In this document: in pieces, positions 7,929 through 17,059 of the stretch
Numbering within the stretch: position 1 is the first letter of the stretch
Layout: each line of letters begins with the position of its first letter
Assembly: GCF_018555455.1 (NCBI RefSeq)
Contig: NZ_JAFEJU010000003.1
Location: 124,001-188,000, forward strand
Origin: Bifidobacterium colobi
GTDB taxonomy: Bacteria > Actinomycetota > Actinomycetes > Actinomycetales > Bifidobacteriaceae
Direction of reading: 5' to 3'
DNA length: 64,000 nt
Program-made: the position numbers and the translations under genes
The notes under the pieces: model-generated
Told to the model about the DNA's origin: nothing
The model's input: the letters and a program-made list of their open reading frames with translations, nothing else
Database searches by the model: none

Positions 7929-9571
7929 CACGCTTTCCTTTCATCGCTGGTCGCTGCACTGCTCTTCGCGGCCGGCGTTGTCGGCTCGGTACCATCGTCA
8001 GGGCTGCCGGAAGCCGAACCACCGGTCGACGTAGGTTCGAAATGAATGGGAATGGCGCCCAGCGATTGGACCAGCGGCTCATCATGGGTGACCATGATCA
8101 CCGTGCATCCAAGATCACGGATGCCCGCGATCAATTTGACCATTTCCGACCATGTGCGGAAATCCTGACCGAACGTCGGCTCGTCCATAATCAGAATGCG
8201 AGGCGCCGCGGCCAGCATGGAAGCAACGGAAAGCCTGCGCTTCTCACCGCCGGACAGGGTGTAGGGGTTACCAAGCGCGAATCGGGTGAGATTCATGCGC
8301 TCCAGCATCTCATCGGCGATCCGGTACGCTTCCTCTTGGGTTTTACCCATTGATTTCGGTCCGATGGCCACTTCATCACGCACCGTGTTGGCGGCGAATT
8401 GATGCTCAGGCTCCTGGAACACCATGCCGATACGCCCCAGCAGCTGTCGGCTCTTCCAGTGGAAAGGCTCCACACGATCCGGCTTGGGAGCAAGATTCGA
8501 TGCAATGCGCACATGCCCGGCCAATGGCTTCAACAAACCGGCCAAAGTCAATGCCAGCGTTGATTTTCCGGCACCGTTCGGCCCCATCAGCGCATAGATC
8601 TTACCGGGATAAAAATCAAGGTTGATTCCAGTACCGAGCGCGCTGCCGCGGCCGAAACTCAAATCCCGACATTGCAGTACCGGCTCATCGGCAGCCAGGG
8701 AGACCTCCGACGACAAGGCTGACGCTTGCAGATGCATGCCATCTTCCTCACGAACATGACCGGCACGATAATCCGGAATGGTACGGCCGGGAACCCAAGC
8801 GCCGCCATCGGCAAGCACGTCGCCCATAGTGGAGAACACTTCGTCGGGCGTACCGTCCGCGAGTACACCGCCCTCATGGCTGCCATCGGCTGTGGACCCG
8901 AGCACGATCACACGATCCACCAAGTCCAGCCACACGTCAATATGATGCTCGACCACCACCATGGTTTGGCCGGTGGCCTCCACCACATGCTTGACCGCAT
9001 CATGCACTTCCTTGACGCCTTCAGGGTCAAGGTTGGCGGTGGGTTCGTCGAGCAGCAGCAGTCCCGGTCGCATGGCCAGCACATCGGCGAGGGCCAAACG
9101 CTGGCGCTGTCCGCCTGACAAGTGACGGGTGGAGTGAGTCAGATCCAATGATTCCAGACCGACGATATCCAGCGCTTCGCGAACACGCCGCCATGTTTCC
9201 TCGCGTGGAATGCCTAGATTCTCGCAGGCGAAGGCCACATCATCGCCAGCGCGTTCGAGAATGATCTGCGAATCTGGATCTTGCAGCACCAGACCGGCTT
9301 TGCCGCGAGCCGAGCGCACATCCGTACCGGCAACAGTGAGCTCGCCTTCGCTTTCGCCTTCATCATCACTGCCCAACACGCCAGCCATCGCCGCCATAAA
9401 GGTCGACTTGCCAGCACCGGATGCACCAAGTAGCAGCACGCGCTCACCTGGGTTAATCGTGAGATTCACGTGCCGTAGTGCGAAATCTTTACGAGTAGAA
9501 TGACGCCAACCCCAGTCGCGCGCTTCCACGCCGACCGGGGTTGGCTGTTCATAGGAATTACGGTTGCTCAC
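7928..9571 (-). CDS. ykoD: ECF transporter double ATPase, YkoD type
   Basis: Two ABC ATPase domains are fused in 547 residues. Domain 1 has the Walker A motif GASGAGKST, signature LSGGQRQRLALAD and Walker B LLLLDEPTANLD. Domain 2 has GPNGAGKST, LSGGEKRRLSVAS and ILIMDEPTFGQD. The Q-loops (LQDPDSQ, FQEPEHQF) are of the ECF/CbiO type. The fused ATPase pair is characteristic of YkoD of the YkoEDC thiamine-precursor transporter. The GTG start at 9571 lies 3 bases from the S-component stop. A Ser/Thr-rich C-terminal tail follows the second domain. Confidence 0.9.
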   Translation of the reverse strand: MSNRNSYEQPTPVGVEARDWGWRHSTRKDFALRHVNLTINPGERVLLLGASGAGKSTFMAAMAGVLGSDDEGESEGELTVAGTDVRSARGKAGLVLQDPDSQIILERAGDDVAFACENLGIPREETWRRVREALDIVGLESLDLTHSTRHLSGGQRQRLALADVLAMRPGLLLLDEPTANLDPEGVKEVHDAVKHVVEATGQTMVVVEHHIDVWLDLVDRVIVLGSTADGSHEGGVLADGTPDEVFSTMGDVLADGGAWVPGRTIPDYRAGHVREEDGMHLQASALSSEVSLAADEPVLQCRDLSFGRGSALGTGINLDFYPGKIYALMGPNGAGKSTLALTLAGLLKPLAGHVRIASNLAPKPDRVEPFHWKSRQLLGRIGMVFQEPEHQFAANTVRDEVAIGPKSMGKTQEEAYRIADEMLERMNLTRFALGNPYTLSGGEKRRLSVASMLAAAPRILIMDEPTFGQDFRTWSEMVKLIAGIRDLGCTVIMVTHDEPLVQSLGAIPIHFEPTSTGGSASGSPDDGTEPTTPAAKSSAATSDERKA

Positions 9572-9574
9572 CGA

Positions 9575-10200
9575 TCAGACCAACGCTTTCGTCCTACCGG
9601 ATTCGAAACGGTCCAGCACGCCGGTGGCGGCGATGGCACGATGCACGAACCACATGAGGATGCCAGCGATCACAGCGCCGGAAAGCACGGTAGTGAACAG
9701 GTAGCCCAGGCCGTAAGCGCCAAAGTAGCCGCCTTCAGTACCGACATAGCCGCCGACCGGGGAGAACTCGTACAGGTAGTTGCCGAATCCAGCGAACGCG
9801 CCGGAAAGGGCACGGTCAGCGGGTTCCACTTGCGGTAACGCACAATGGCGAAGATGATTTCAGCGAACACGCCCTGCACCAGGCCGATGATGATGGAACC
9901 GCTGATGCCGAACACGCCACCGGCACCGATGATGTATTCGATGCAGGCAGCAATCAGTTCAGCGTAGATTGCTGCGCCCGGCTTGCGAACGATCACCGCG
10001 GCCAGAGGACCGGCGAACAGCCAGAATGCGCAAACCAGACCGCTAAAGCCCGGCAGCAAAGCGTCCAGAGCGGTGGTCGGAATCTTGTAGATGAGATCCC
10101 AGCCAGCGAAGATAACGCCGGATGCCACGGCGATGATGGAAGCGACGACGATATCGACAACGCGCCACTTGTAGTTGGCCTTAGCCACAGCTTCAGTCAT
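9575..10200 (-). pseudogene. ykoE: ECF transporter S component, YkoE-like, with a single-base frameshift
   Basis: The first part reads MTEAVAKANYKWRVVDIVVA and continues as five or six hydrophobic helices of the YkoE/ABC_cobalt family. The frame breaks after RKWNPLTV at about 9810. The -1 frame then continues ALSGAFAGFGNYLYEF to the stop at 9575, with further hydrophobic segments. Adding one G (GTG GCC CTT TCC instead of GTG CCC TTT CC) restores one 208-residue protein, so a one-base deletion is the simplest reading. It would be the substrate-binding component of the transporter downstream. Either the operon has lost its specificity subunit or the base is a sequencing error. Both halves keep normal family-like sequence, so any loss is recent. 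Confidence 0.8.
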
Positions 10201-10287
10201 GATTGTGCCTTTTCTTCTCTTCTCATGCGATGCCCAGATTTCACAACCTTCACATCGCATTGGGTTCAGGCACGGGTATGTAAGAGC

Positions 10288-10380
10288 GACAATTCCGTGA
10301 AAACGGCATTACCCGGTCACGTTCCATCGGTCGAGACTCGTGCGTCTCCTCTCAGCCGCCCTAGTGGCAGCTCCCGTGTC
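10288..10380 (-). promoter_or_regulatory. TPP (THI-box) riboswitch upstream of ykoEDC
   Basis: On the minus strand the segment shows the conserved CTGAGA of the pyrimidine-sensor helix (inside GGCTGAGAGGAGA). The thiM-box-like core ATGGAACGTGACCGGGTAATG follows at about 10303-10327. The ends GACA (10377 side) and TGTC (10288 side) can close helix P1. It sits 88 bases before the ykoE start. Thiamine pyrophosphate binding would switch the transporter off and identifies the substrate class. Confidence 0.82.
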
Positions 10381-10432
10381 AACTCCATGACTATAAGGCA
10401 AAGTGCAGTCAAAGGCAATAGTCAGGTACGAA

Positions 10433-10468
10433 AAAGCGTCAATCAGCGCAACGGCTGATTGACGCTTT
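10433..10468 (-). terminator. Terminator of the M20 peptidase gene
   Basis: A 15-bp perfect stem (AAAGCGTCAATCAGC / GCTGATTGACGCTTT) with a 6-base loop is followed on the minus strand by TTTTTCG. It lies 68 bases 3' of the peptidase stop and upstream of the TPP riboswitch, so it separates the two transcripts. Confidence 0.85.
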
Positions 10469-10536
10469 GCTCACGTTGCCAGCAAGTCAGATTTGCTGAC
10501 CGCCCCATCAAAGAAAGGAACCAGAATCATCAGTGA

Positions 10537-11904
10537 CTACTTGCCCAGTTTGGAGAGCAACAGGGCTTCAGTGATCACATTGTGCTTCAGGCCATACAGG
10601 GAAATGGACTCATTCGGGCTGTGCGCGTTCGCCTTCGGATCCTCCGGGCCGGTGACCAGCACCTGCGCTGCAGGGAACAGGCGCTGCAGCTCCGGGATGA
10701 ACGGAATCGAACCGCCCTGACCCTGATTGATCGGGGCAACGCCGAAGGCCTCTTCCATGGCTTCAAGCGCATCCTTGGTAGCCTCGGCGTTGGGATCCAT
10801 GGCCCAGCCCATGCCGTTCTCCAGCTTGGCCACCTCGACTTCGGCGCCGAACGGCGGATTGGCCAGCAGGAAGGCGGCCAACGCATCCTGAGCCTCTTCC
10901 GGACGCTGGTTCGGTGCGGTGCGCAGGGACAGGCGGAATCGGGTTTCCGGGCTGATCACGTTGAACGAACCATCCACCGGGTGAGCGTCGAAGCCAATCA
11001 CCGTCAGGCTCGGCTTGGTCCACAAACGGGAAGCCAAGGAGCCGGAGCCGGCGAGCGCATACCCGTCGACCACACCGGCGTCGGCGCGCACGCCAGCCTC
11101 GTCAACATCCTGCTGCAGTCCGCCGATGGGCTCCTCGGATGCGATGCCCGGCACAGCGATATCGCCGTTGTCGTCGTACAGCGAGGAGATCAGCATGGCG
11201 GCCAGCGTATTGGAATCCAAGATCGGGCCACCGTACTGGCCGGAGTGCACCGGATGTTTCAAGCCACGCACGGTCACGTCCACGCAGGTGTTGCCTCTGA
11301 GCGAAGTGGTCAGGGATGGAATCTCGGCAGACCAGTTGCCGGAATCGGCCACGATAATCACATCGGAATCGAACTCATCCTTATGCGCGGTGATGAACGG
11401 GATGAAGCTCGGCGAGCCCATCTCCTCCTCGCCTTCGATGAACACTTTGATATTCACCGGCAAATCGTCGCCCAGTGCCTTCAACGCACCGGAGTGAATC
11501 GCGATGCCGCCGCCATCATCGGCGGAACCACGACCGTAGAGTCGGCCATCGATCTCAGTGCCGACGAATGGATCGGTGTTCCATTCGGCCGGATCCGGCA
11601 CCGGCTGCACATCATGGTGGGCGTACAGCAGCACGGTCGGAGCGCCGGGATCCACGATGCGCGAGCCGATAACCTCCCATGCGCCCGGCGTGCCGTCATC
11701 ATTCGCGGCCTGAACCACTTTGGCGTCAATACCGACCAGCTTCAGCTCTTCGGCCACAAACTCAGCCGAGCGCTTCATATGCTCAGCGGTGATGCCTTTG
11801 GCGGAAACGGATGCCAAAGCGATTTTACGGTTCAGCAAGTCGACGATGCGAGACCAATCGGATTCAACGCGTTCGCGCACCTGATCCACAGTGAGTGCTG
11901 CCAT
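10537..11904 (-). CDS. M20-family metallopeptidase (dipeptidase)
   Basis: The 455-residue product is a zinc-dependent M20/M28 exopeptidase of the ArgE/DapE/PepV/carnosinase type. Metal and catalytic motifs are visible: LLYAHHDVQPVP, GRGSADDGGGIAIH and FIEGEEEMGSPSF, with a C-terminal metal-ligand segment near ETRFRLSLRTAPNQ. It probably cleaves imported dipeptides in the cytosol. The start at 11904 (MAALTVDQV) follows AAGGAGAACATC; the upstream in-frame ATG has no such site. It is transcribed alone, with a terminator at 10433. Substrate cannot be resolved from sequence. Confidence 0.9.
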   Translation of the reverse strand: MAALTVDQVRERVESDWSRIVDLLNRKIALASVSAKGITAEHMKRSAEFVAEELKLVGIDAKVVQAANDDGTPGAWEVIGSRIVDPGAPTVLLYAHHDVQPVPDPAEWNTDPFVGTEIDGRLYGRGSADDGGGIAIHSGALKALGDDLPVNIKVFIEGEEEMGSPSFIPFITAHKDEFDSDVIIVADSGNWSAEIPSLTTSLRGNTCVDVTVRGLKHPVHSGQYGGPILDSNTLAAMLISSLYDDNGDIAVPGIASEEPIGGLQQDVDEAGVRADAGVVDGYALAGSGSLASRLWTKPSLTVIGFDAHPVDGSFNVISPETRFRLSLRTAPNQRPEEAQDALAAFLLANPPFGAEVEVAKLENGMGWAMDPNAEATKDALEAMEEAFGVAPINQGQGGSIPFIPELQRLFPAAQVLVTGPEDPKANAHSPNESISLYGLKHNVITEALLLSKLGK

Positions 11905-11988
11905 GATGTTCTCCTTATATATAAAGGGCGTCATTGCAATGGTTACGCCTATGCAACGTGTGTCTGAACGTCACCGTAACCTCAAAGC

Positions 11989-12612
11989 ATGACATGGAAC
12001 CCGTTTAAGAAGGAACAGGCCCAAGCTCCTGTGGAGCCGGCCGCTGAAAAGAAAACCGATCCGGCCGCCGGCAAGGGCCGCCCGACCCCGAAGATGAAGA
12101 AAGCACAGGCCGCCGGCATTCGCCCACTGGTTCCCGCCGACCGTAAGGCCAGCGCCAAGGCCGCCAAGGCTCGTATGCGTGAGCGTGAAAACGCCGAGTA
12201 TGAGGCCATGCAGAAGGGCGACATCAACCATATGCCGAAATCCGAGCGTCTGCCGTGGCGTATCTACATCCGCGATTACGTGGACGCCCGCTTCAACATG
12301 GGCGAATGGTTCATCCCCGTGGCTTTCGCGATTCTGATCGTCTCCATGTTCGTCACATCCGCCATGCCCAACAACGCGTGGGTTTCCATCGCCATGATGA
12401 CCCTGATGTACGGCTATCTGCTGCTTGTGGTGATTGATGTGTGGCTGATGTGGCGCAAGCTCAAGGCCAAGCTCATCGCCAAGTACGGCGAGGCTTCCGT
12501 GGCCAAGGGCTCCCGTTCCTTCTCCTACGCGTGGAGCCGCTCCATCCAGATGCGTCGCTGGAGGCTGCCGAAGCCGCGTTACCCCAAGCGCGGTCACTGG
12601 CCTGAGGACTAG
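11989..12612 (+). CDS. DUF3043 membrane protein
   Basis: This 207-residue protein has a charged Lys/Pro-rich N-terminal half. It is followed by the segment RIYIRDYVDARFNMGEWFIP and two hydrophobic helices (VAFAILIVSMFVTSAM, VSIAMMTLMYGYLLLVVIDVWLMW), then a basic C-terminus. This is the pattern of DUF3043, an actinobacterial family of unknown function. It is divergent from the dipeptidase gene with an 84-base shared promoter region. No enzymatic motif was seen. Confidence 0.8.
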   Translation: MTWNPFKKEQAQAPVEPAAEKKTDPAAGKGRPTPKMKKAQAAGIRPLVPADRKASAKAAKARMRERENAEYEAMQKGDINHMPKSERLPWRIYIRDYVDARFNMGEWFIPVAFAILIVSMFVTSAMPNNAWVSIAMMTLMYGYLLLVVIDVWLMWRKLKAKLIAKYGEASVAKGSRSFSYAWSRSIQMRRWRLPKPRYPKRGHWPED

Positions 12613-12720
12613 TTCGTATGGTTGGTTCCGCAGATTGAGGTTGCGGACAGGTGAACATGGCACTGGGCAATGTGAGCAATCAGGCATTGCACTCGCCGAT
12701 ATTCACCATTGTTATTGATT

Positions 12721-12744
12721 ATGGCTCCCTATGATGGGAGCCAT
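12721..12744 (+). terminator. Hairpin in the lpd 5' region
   Basis: A 9-bp perfect stem (ATGGCTCCC / GGGAGCCAT) with a 6-base loop lies 10 bases before the lpd ribosome-binding site (AAGGAGGA at 12755). It could terminate transcription of the upstream DUF3043 gene or act as a leader hairpin for lpd. Its stem matches the GGCTCCC hairpins found elsewhere in the window. Confidence 0.5.
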
Positions 12745-12765
12745 AATTGTTATCAAGGAGGATTC

Positions 12766-14253
12766 ATGAGCGAACGGTTTGATCTGGTCATCATTGGCGC
12801 TGGCCCGGGCGGCTATTCCACTGCGTTGCGCGCCGCGGAACTTGGTCTCAATGTGGCGCTGGTCGAACGTGACGCCACCGTTGGCGGCACTTGTTTGAAC
12901 CGTGGATGCATTCCATCGAAGGCGCTGATTACCGCCACCCATACGATTGATACGGTGCACCGTGCCGCGGAACTTGGTGTGAACGCCACGGTGGATGGCA
13001 TCGACTTCGGCACGCTGCGCGACTACAAACTGCGCATCGTGGATACCATGGTCCGCGGATTGGAAGGACTGCTGGCGCATCGCGGCGTCACTGTGTTCCG
13101 TGCACTCGCATCGTTCACTGCTGATGACATTGATAGCGATGGCCGCCATATCGTGCATTTGCATGCCGCTGCGGGGCAGACCGAGGTGCTTGCCTACCAT
13201 AAGGCCGAGGTGTCGGAACCGGCCGGTGGGCAGGTTGAGCTCAGTGCCACCGATGTGGTCATCGCCACCGGTGCCCAGCCCCGTCCGCTGCCGAATAATC
13301 CGTTTGCCGGCGCGTTGATCGATTCCACACAGGCGTTGGAACTCAACGAATTCCCATCGTCCGCCGTCATTATCGGCGCCGGTGCCGTGGCTTTGGAGTT
13401 CGCTTCAATGTGGAATGCCGCGGGCTCACAGGTAACATTGCTGATTCGCAAGGATCGCGTGCTTTCCAGCTGGGATCGCCGCGCATCCATGACGTTGACC
13501 CGCGAGCTCAAACGTCATGGCGTCAATATCGTGACCCATACCAGCGTGACCCATGTCGACGTGGGCGCCAATCTTGGCGCCACCGTGCACTACACGCGCG
13601 AGGGTGAGGACGGCGACCATCAGGTTTGGGGCGAAATCGCACTGGCTGCCATCGGGCGCGATCCGCTCACCGATGCCGCGTGGGGCGTTGATTTGACCAC
13701 CGACGGGTACGTCGTCACCGATGCGTTCGGACGCACCAGCAAACCGGGCGTCTGGGCTCTCGGCGATATCACCGTCGGTCATGCATTGGCGCACCGCGCG
13801 TTCGAGCAGGGACTCGTCATTGCCGAAACCATCACCGGGCACTCCGTGAAACCGGTGGATGAGATGACCGTGCCGCAAGTCGTGTTCTCCTCCCCCGAAG
13901 CCGCATGCGTAGGCCTCACCATGGATCAGGCGCAGGAGCGCGAAGACGTGGTGGAGGTCAAGGAAACCGTGTATCCGATGATGGCCAACGCCCGCATGCT
14001 GATGCGCGGTAGCGCCGGATCACTCACCATCATCTCCGGATGCTTGGCCGCTGCTCCCGACACCCCAATCGTGCTGGGCGTGCACATGGTCTCGCCGCTG
14101 GCTTCGGACATCATCGCCGAAGCCGAACAGCTGGTGGGCAATCATGTGCCATTGGCGGATGCGGCTCGTCTGATTCATCCGCACCCCACCTTCAGCGAAA
14201 CGTTGGGCGAGGCGCTGCTCAAGGCGGATGGCAGACCGTTACACACGCGTTAG
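12766..14253 (+). CDS. lpd: Dihydrolipoamide dehydrogenase-like flavoprotein
   Basis: The 495-residue protein has the full layout of class I disulfide oxidoreductases: FAD site IIGAGPGGYSTALRAAELG, redox disulfide GGTCLNRGCIPSKAL, NAD site IIGAGAVALEFASMW, second FAD site KPGVWALGDIT, and the C-terminal His-Glu pair in LIHPHPTFSETLG. The start at 12766 follows AAGGAGGA. Bifidobacteria ferment by the phosphoketolase route and are generally thought to lack pyruvate and 2-oxoglutarate dehydrogenase, so its partner is unclear. No E2 or lipoate gene lies nearby. The neighbouring DUF4191-glnA pair sits next to lipA in mycobacteria, so lpd may be a remnant of that lipoate neighbourhood. Confidence 0.88.
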   Translation: MSERFDLVIIGAGPGGYSTALRAAELGLNVALVERDATVGGTCLNRGCIPSKALITATHTIDTVHRAAELGVNATVDGIDFGTLRDYKLRIVDTMVRGLEGLLAHRGVTVFRALASFTADDIDSDGRHIVHLHAAAGQTEVLAYHKAEVSEPAGGQVELSATDVVIATGAQPRPLPNNPFAGALIDSTQALELNEFPSSAVIIGAGAVALEFASMWNAAGSQVTLLIRKDRVLSSWDRRASMTLTRELKRHGVNIVTHTSVTHVDVGANLGATVHYTREGEDGDHQVWGEIALAAIGRDPLTDAAWGVDLTTDGYVVTDAFGRTSKPGVWALGDITVGHALAHRAFEQGLVIAETITGHSVKPVDEMTVPQVVFSSPEAACVGLTMDQAQEREDVVEVKETVYPMMANARMLMRGSAGSLTIISGCLAAAPDTPIVLGVHMVSPLASDIIAEAEQLVGNHVPLADAARLIHPHPTFSETLGEALLKADGRPLHTR

Positions 14254-14326
14254 ATGCGGACCAGCGCACCTGATACAGTTATTTGCCAGTGTGTTCGTTT
14301 GCAATACTGCAGTAAAGGAAAGAGTG

Positions 14327-15109
14327 ATGGCGGACAAGGAAGCAAAGCCTAAGAAGCAAAGCACAATCAAGCAGATTATCCAGATCTACAAGTACACGGC
14401 CAAGGAAGACAAGGCTCTGCCATGGCTTGAGGCCGGCTCCTTCCTGCTGCCGGTTGTGGTGATGGTGATTATCGGCCTGATTTTCAAGTGGTCCTGGCTT
14501 ACCTGGATTTTCCTGATGATCACCGCCGTGATGCTGGGCCTCTTGTTCGCCACGATGATGCTCACCCGACGTGCTGACGCCGTGGGTTACAAGCAGATCG
14601 ACGGCAAGCCGGGCGCCGCCATCGGCGTGCTCAGCAATATGAGCAAGGCCGGTTTCGACTTCCCGCAGGAGCCGGTGTGGATCGATCCGAAGACCAAGGA
14701 CGCCATCTGGCGTGGTACGTCGATGAACGGCATCTACCTGATTGGCGAAGGTGATTACGGCCGCATTATGAAGGCCATGGATCGTCAGGAGCGCGAGATC
14801 AAGGGCGTTACCGCCGGCTCCTCCATTCCGGTCTACCGTATTCCCGTGGGCCATGGCCCTAAGCAGGTGCCGCTGGAGAAGTTGCGTAACACGGTGACCC
14901 ACTCCAAGAGCTACGAGCCGACCAACCACAAGAACGCGCTGATCGCCAAGATTCATCCGCGTCGCCGCTTCCTGCTGACCAAGGCTGAGATGGCTACACT
15001 GAACGATCGTCTGCGTACGCTGCAGGCCAAGAAGGGCTACAACGTGCCGAAGGGTGTTGACCCGTACCATCCGAAGAAGGTCTCCCGTCGAGCCATGCGC
15101 GGCCGCTGA
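14327..15109 (+). CDS. DUF4191 membrane protein
   Basis: This 260-residue protein has two predicted transmembrane helices near the N-terminus (AGSFLLPVVVMVIIGLIF, WLTWIFLMITAVMLGLLFATMML). A cytosolic domain follows (GYKQIDGKPGAAIGVLSNM, RGTSMNGIYLIGEGDYGRI) and a basic C-terminus. Its sequence and its position next to glnA fit DUF4191, as in Rv2219 beside glnA1 of M. tuberculosis. The function is not known. The start at 14327 follows AAAGGAAAGAG. It ends in a strong terminator. Confidence 0.85.
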   Translation: MADKEAKPKKQSTIKQIIQIYKYTAKEDKALPWLEAGSFLLPVVVMVIIGLIFKWSWLTWIFLMITAVMLGLLFATMMLTRRADAVGYKQIDGKPGAAIGVLSNMSKAGFDFPQEPVWIDPKTKDAIWRGTSMNGIYLIGEGDYGRIMKAMDRQEREIKGVTAGSSIPVYRIPVGHGPKQVPLEKLRNTVTHSKSYEPTNHKNALIAKIHPRRRFLLTKAEMATLNDRLRTLQAKKGYNVPKGVDPYHPKKVSRRAMRGR

Positions 15110-15137
15110 TCGACGCCCCATCAAGCAAAGCATCGTC

Positions 15138-15181
15138 AAACCCGCTCAATCCGTCACCTCACGGATTGAGCGGGTTTTTGT
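15138..15181 (+). terminator. Rho-independent terminator after the DUF4191 gene
   Basis: A long GC-rich stem (AACCCGCTCAATCCGT / ACGGATTGAGCGGGTT) with a 6-base loop ends in TTTTTG. It is a canonical intrinsic terminator for the lpd-DUF4191 direction. Confidence 0.92.
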
Positions 15182-15327
15182 TATACCTGCGCGCCCAGCC
15201 ACCCCACCAGCCGTGCCATCATCACGTAGCTGTCCACGTTGCGGACGAACCAGGCGGATCAACATTTTCTACCTGAAACACCAATTCCTTGAAATCATGC
15301 GGTTCAGCGACATCAATCAACCAGTAC

Positions 15328-15343
15328 GAAACATTCTCGTAAC
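15328..15343 (+). promoter_or_regulatory. Possible GlnR-type box upstream of glnA
   Basis: GAAAC, six bases, then GTAAC lies 74 bases before the glnA start. Actinobacterial GlnR boxes consist of GTnAC and GAAAC half-sites separated by six bases, so this resembles one box in the intergenic region 15182-15416. Whether a GlnR homologue exists in this genome cannot be judged here. The rest of that region shows no other clear element. Confidence 0.35.
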
Positions 15344-15416
15344 CCAAGTTTCGAGCTTGCGAAACGCGCGATTTTACGATGGGTACTGTTAAATTTCACA
15401 CGAAAGGAGCGGTCCC

Positions 15417-16853
15417 GTGACCGAACTCAAGTCCAAGGAAGACGCCGAGGCCCTTATCAACAAGGAAGGCATCGAGTATGTCTCCGTCCGTTTCACCGAT
15501 CTTATCGGCGTTCAGCAGCACTTCACCGTGCCGGCTAGCGAGTTCCTGAAGGACGCATTCACCGACGGCATGCCGTTCGATGGTTCCTCCGTCCAGGGCT
15601 TCCAGGCCATCAACGAGTCTGATATGAAGCTGGTGCCGGATGTTACCACCGCGTTCGTTGATCCGTTCCGTAAGCACAAGACCCTCGACGTGGCCTTCTC
15701 CATCGTCGACCCGCTGACCGACGAGCCGTACTCCCGCGATCCTCGTCAGGTCGCCGGCAAGGCCGAGGCTTACCTGAAGTCCACCGGCATCGCCGACACC
15801 GCATCCTTCGCTCCTGAAGCCGAGTTCTTCATCTTCGACAAGGTCCGCTTCGAGAACGGTATGAACCGTTCCTTCTACGAGGTCGACTCCATCGAAGCTC
15901 CGTGGAACTCCGGCGTTGACGTTGAGGAAGACGGCACCCCGAACATCGGTTTCAAGAACCGCGTTAAGCGCGGTTACTTCCCGGTTCCGCCGATTGACCA
16001 CACCCAGGATCTGCGCGACGACATGGTCGCCAACCTGCAGAAGGTCGGCCTGATTCTCGAGCGTTCCCACCACGAGGTGGCCGGCGCTGGTCAGCAGGAG
16101 ATCAACTACCGCTTCAACACCCTGCAGCACGCAGGCGATGACCTGATGAAGTACAAGTACGTGGTTCACGAGACCGCTGCCCTGGCCGGCAAGTCCGCCA
16201 CCTTCATGCCGAAGCCGATCGCAGGCGACAACGGCACCGGCATGCACTGCCACCAGTCCCTGTGGAAGGACGGCAAGCCGCTGTTCTACGATGAGAAGGG
16301 CTACGCTGGCCTGTCCGATCTGGCTCGCTGGTACATCGGCGGTCTGATCAAGCACTCCTCCTCCGTGCTGGCCTTCACCAACCCGTCCCTGAACTCCTAC
16401 CACCGTCTGGTCCCGGGCTTCGAGGCTCCGGTCAACCTGGTGTACTCCGCTCGTAACCGTTCCGCCGCCATCCGTATCCCGCTGGCTGGCACCTCCCCGG
16501 CTGCAAAGCGCATCGAGTTCCGCGCTCCGGATCCATCCTGCAACCCGTTCCTCGCCTTCTCCGCTCAGCTGATGGCAGGCCTGGACGGCATCCTGAACCA
16601 CATCGAGCCTCCGGAGCCGGTCGACAAGGACCTCTACGAGCTGCCGCCGGAAGAGCACGCTGGCATCAAGCAGGTTCCGAGCTCCCTGTCTGAAGCTATG
16701 GACGCTCTGGAAGAGGATCACGACTTCCTCACCGCTGGCGACGTCTTCACCGACGATCTCATCGAGACCTGGATTGGCCTGAAGCGCGACGAGATCGATC
16801 AGGCTCGCCTGACCCCGACCCCGCTCGAGTACGAGCTCTACTACCACATCTGA
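15417..16853 (+). CDS. glnA: Glutamine synthetase, type I
   Basis: GlnA makes glutamine from glutamate, ammonia and ATP as a cytosolic dodecamer. The 478-residue length equals that of mycobacterial GlnA1. Visible signatures are the N-terminal FDGSSVQGF, the metal/glutamate region [10 protein letters not shown], the ATP-site segment [11 protein letters not shown] and the segment NRSAAIRIP. The putative adenylylation tyrosine is Y407 in DLYELPPEE, so it is the regulated GSI-beta form. The start is GTG at 15417 after AAAGGAG. Codon use is strongly biased to C-ending codons, as expected for a highly expressed gene. It is monocistronic. Confidence 0.97.
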   Translation: MTELKSKEDAEALINKEGIEYVSVRFTDLIGVQQHFTVPASEFLKDAFTDGMPFDGSSVQGFQAINESDMKLVPDVTTAFVDPFRKHKTLDVAFSIVDPLTDEPYSRDPRQVAGKAEAYLKSTGIADTASFAPEAEFFIFDKVRFENGMNRSFYEVDSIEAPWNSGVDVEEDGTPNIGFKNRVKRGYFPVPPIDHTQDLRDDMVANLQKVGLILERSHHEVAGAGQQEINYRFNTLQHAGDDLMKYKYVVHETAALAGKSATFMPKPIAGDNGTGMHCHQSLWKDGKPLFYDEKGYAGLSDLARWYIGGLIKHSSSVLAFTNPSLNSYHRLVPGFEAPVNLVYSARNRSAAIRIPLAGTSPAAKRIEFRAPDPSCNPFLAFSAQLMAGLDGILNHIEPPEPVDKDLYELPPEEHAGIKQVPSSLSEAMDALEEDHDFLTAGDVFTDDLIETWIGLKRDEIDQARLTPTPLEYELYYHI

Positions 16854-16872
16854 TAGGTAGTCGTTCTCATGA

Positions 16873-16909
16873 AAAGCCCTTTGCAGCTACGGTTGCAAAG
16901 GGCTTTTTG
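16873..16909 (+). terminator. Rho-independent terminator after glnA
   Basis: The arms AAAGCCCTTTGCA and TGCAAAGGGCTTTTT pair around a short loop and end in a T-tract, 20 bases after the glnA stop. Confidence 0.92.
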
Positions 16910-17059
16910 CATATTAATGAACTGTTCATATTCCCCAGCGCTTGAATCATCGTTTTTCAATCGCCAAGGCACTATGCTTAGAAACTACGATGTCTCCTTC
17001 TCTTACACCATATGGGTCAGGAAACATCCAGTAACATCACAAGAGAAAGAAGAGATGTC

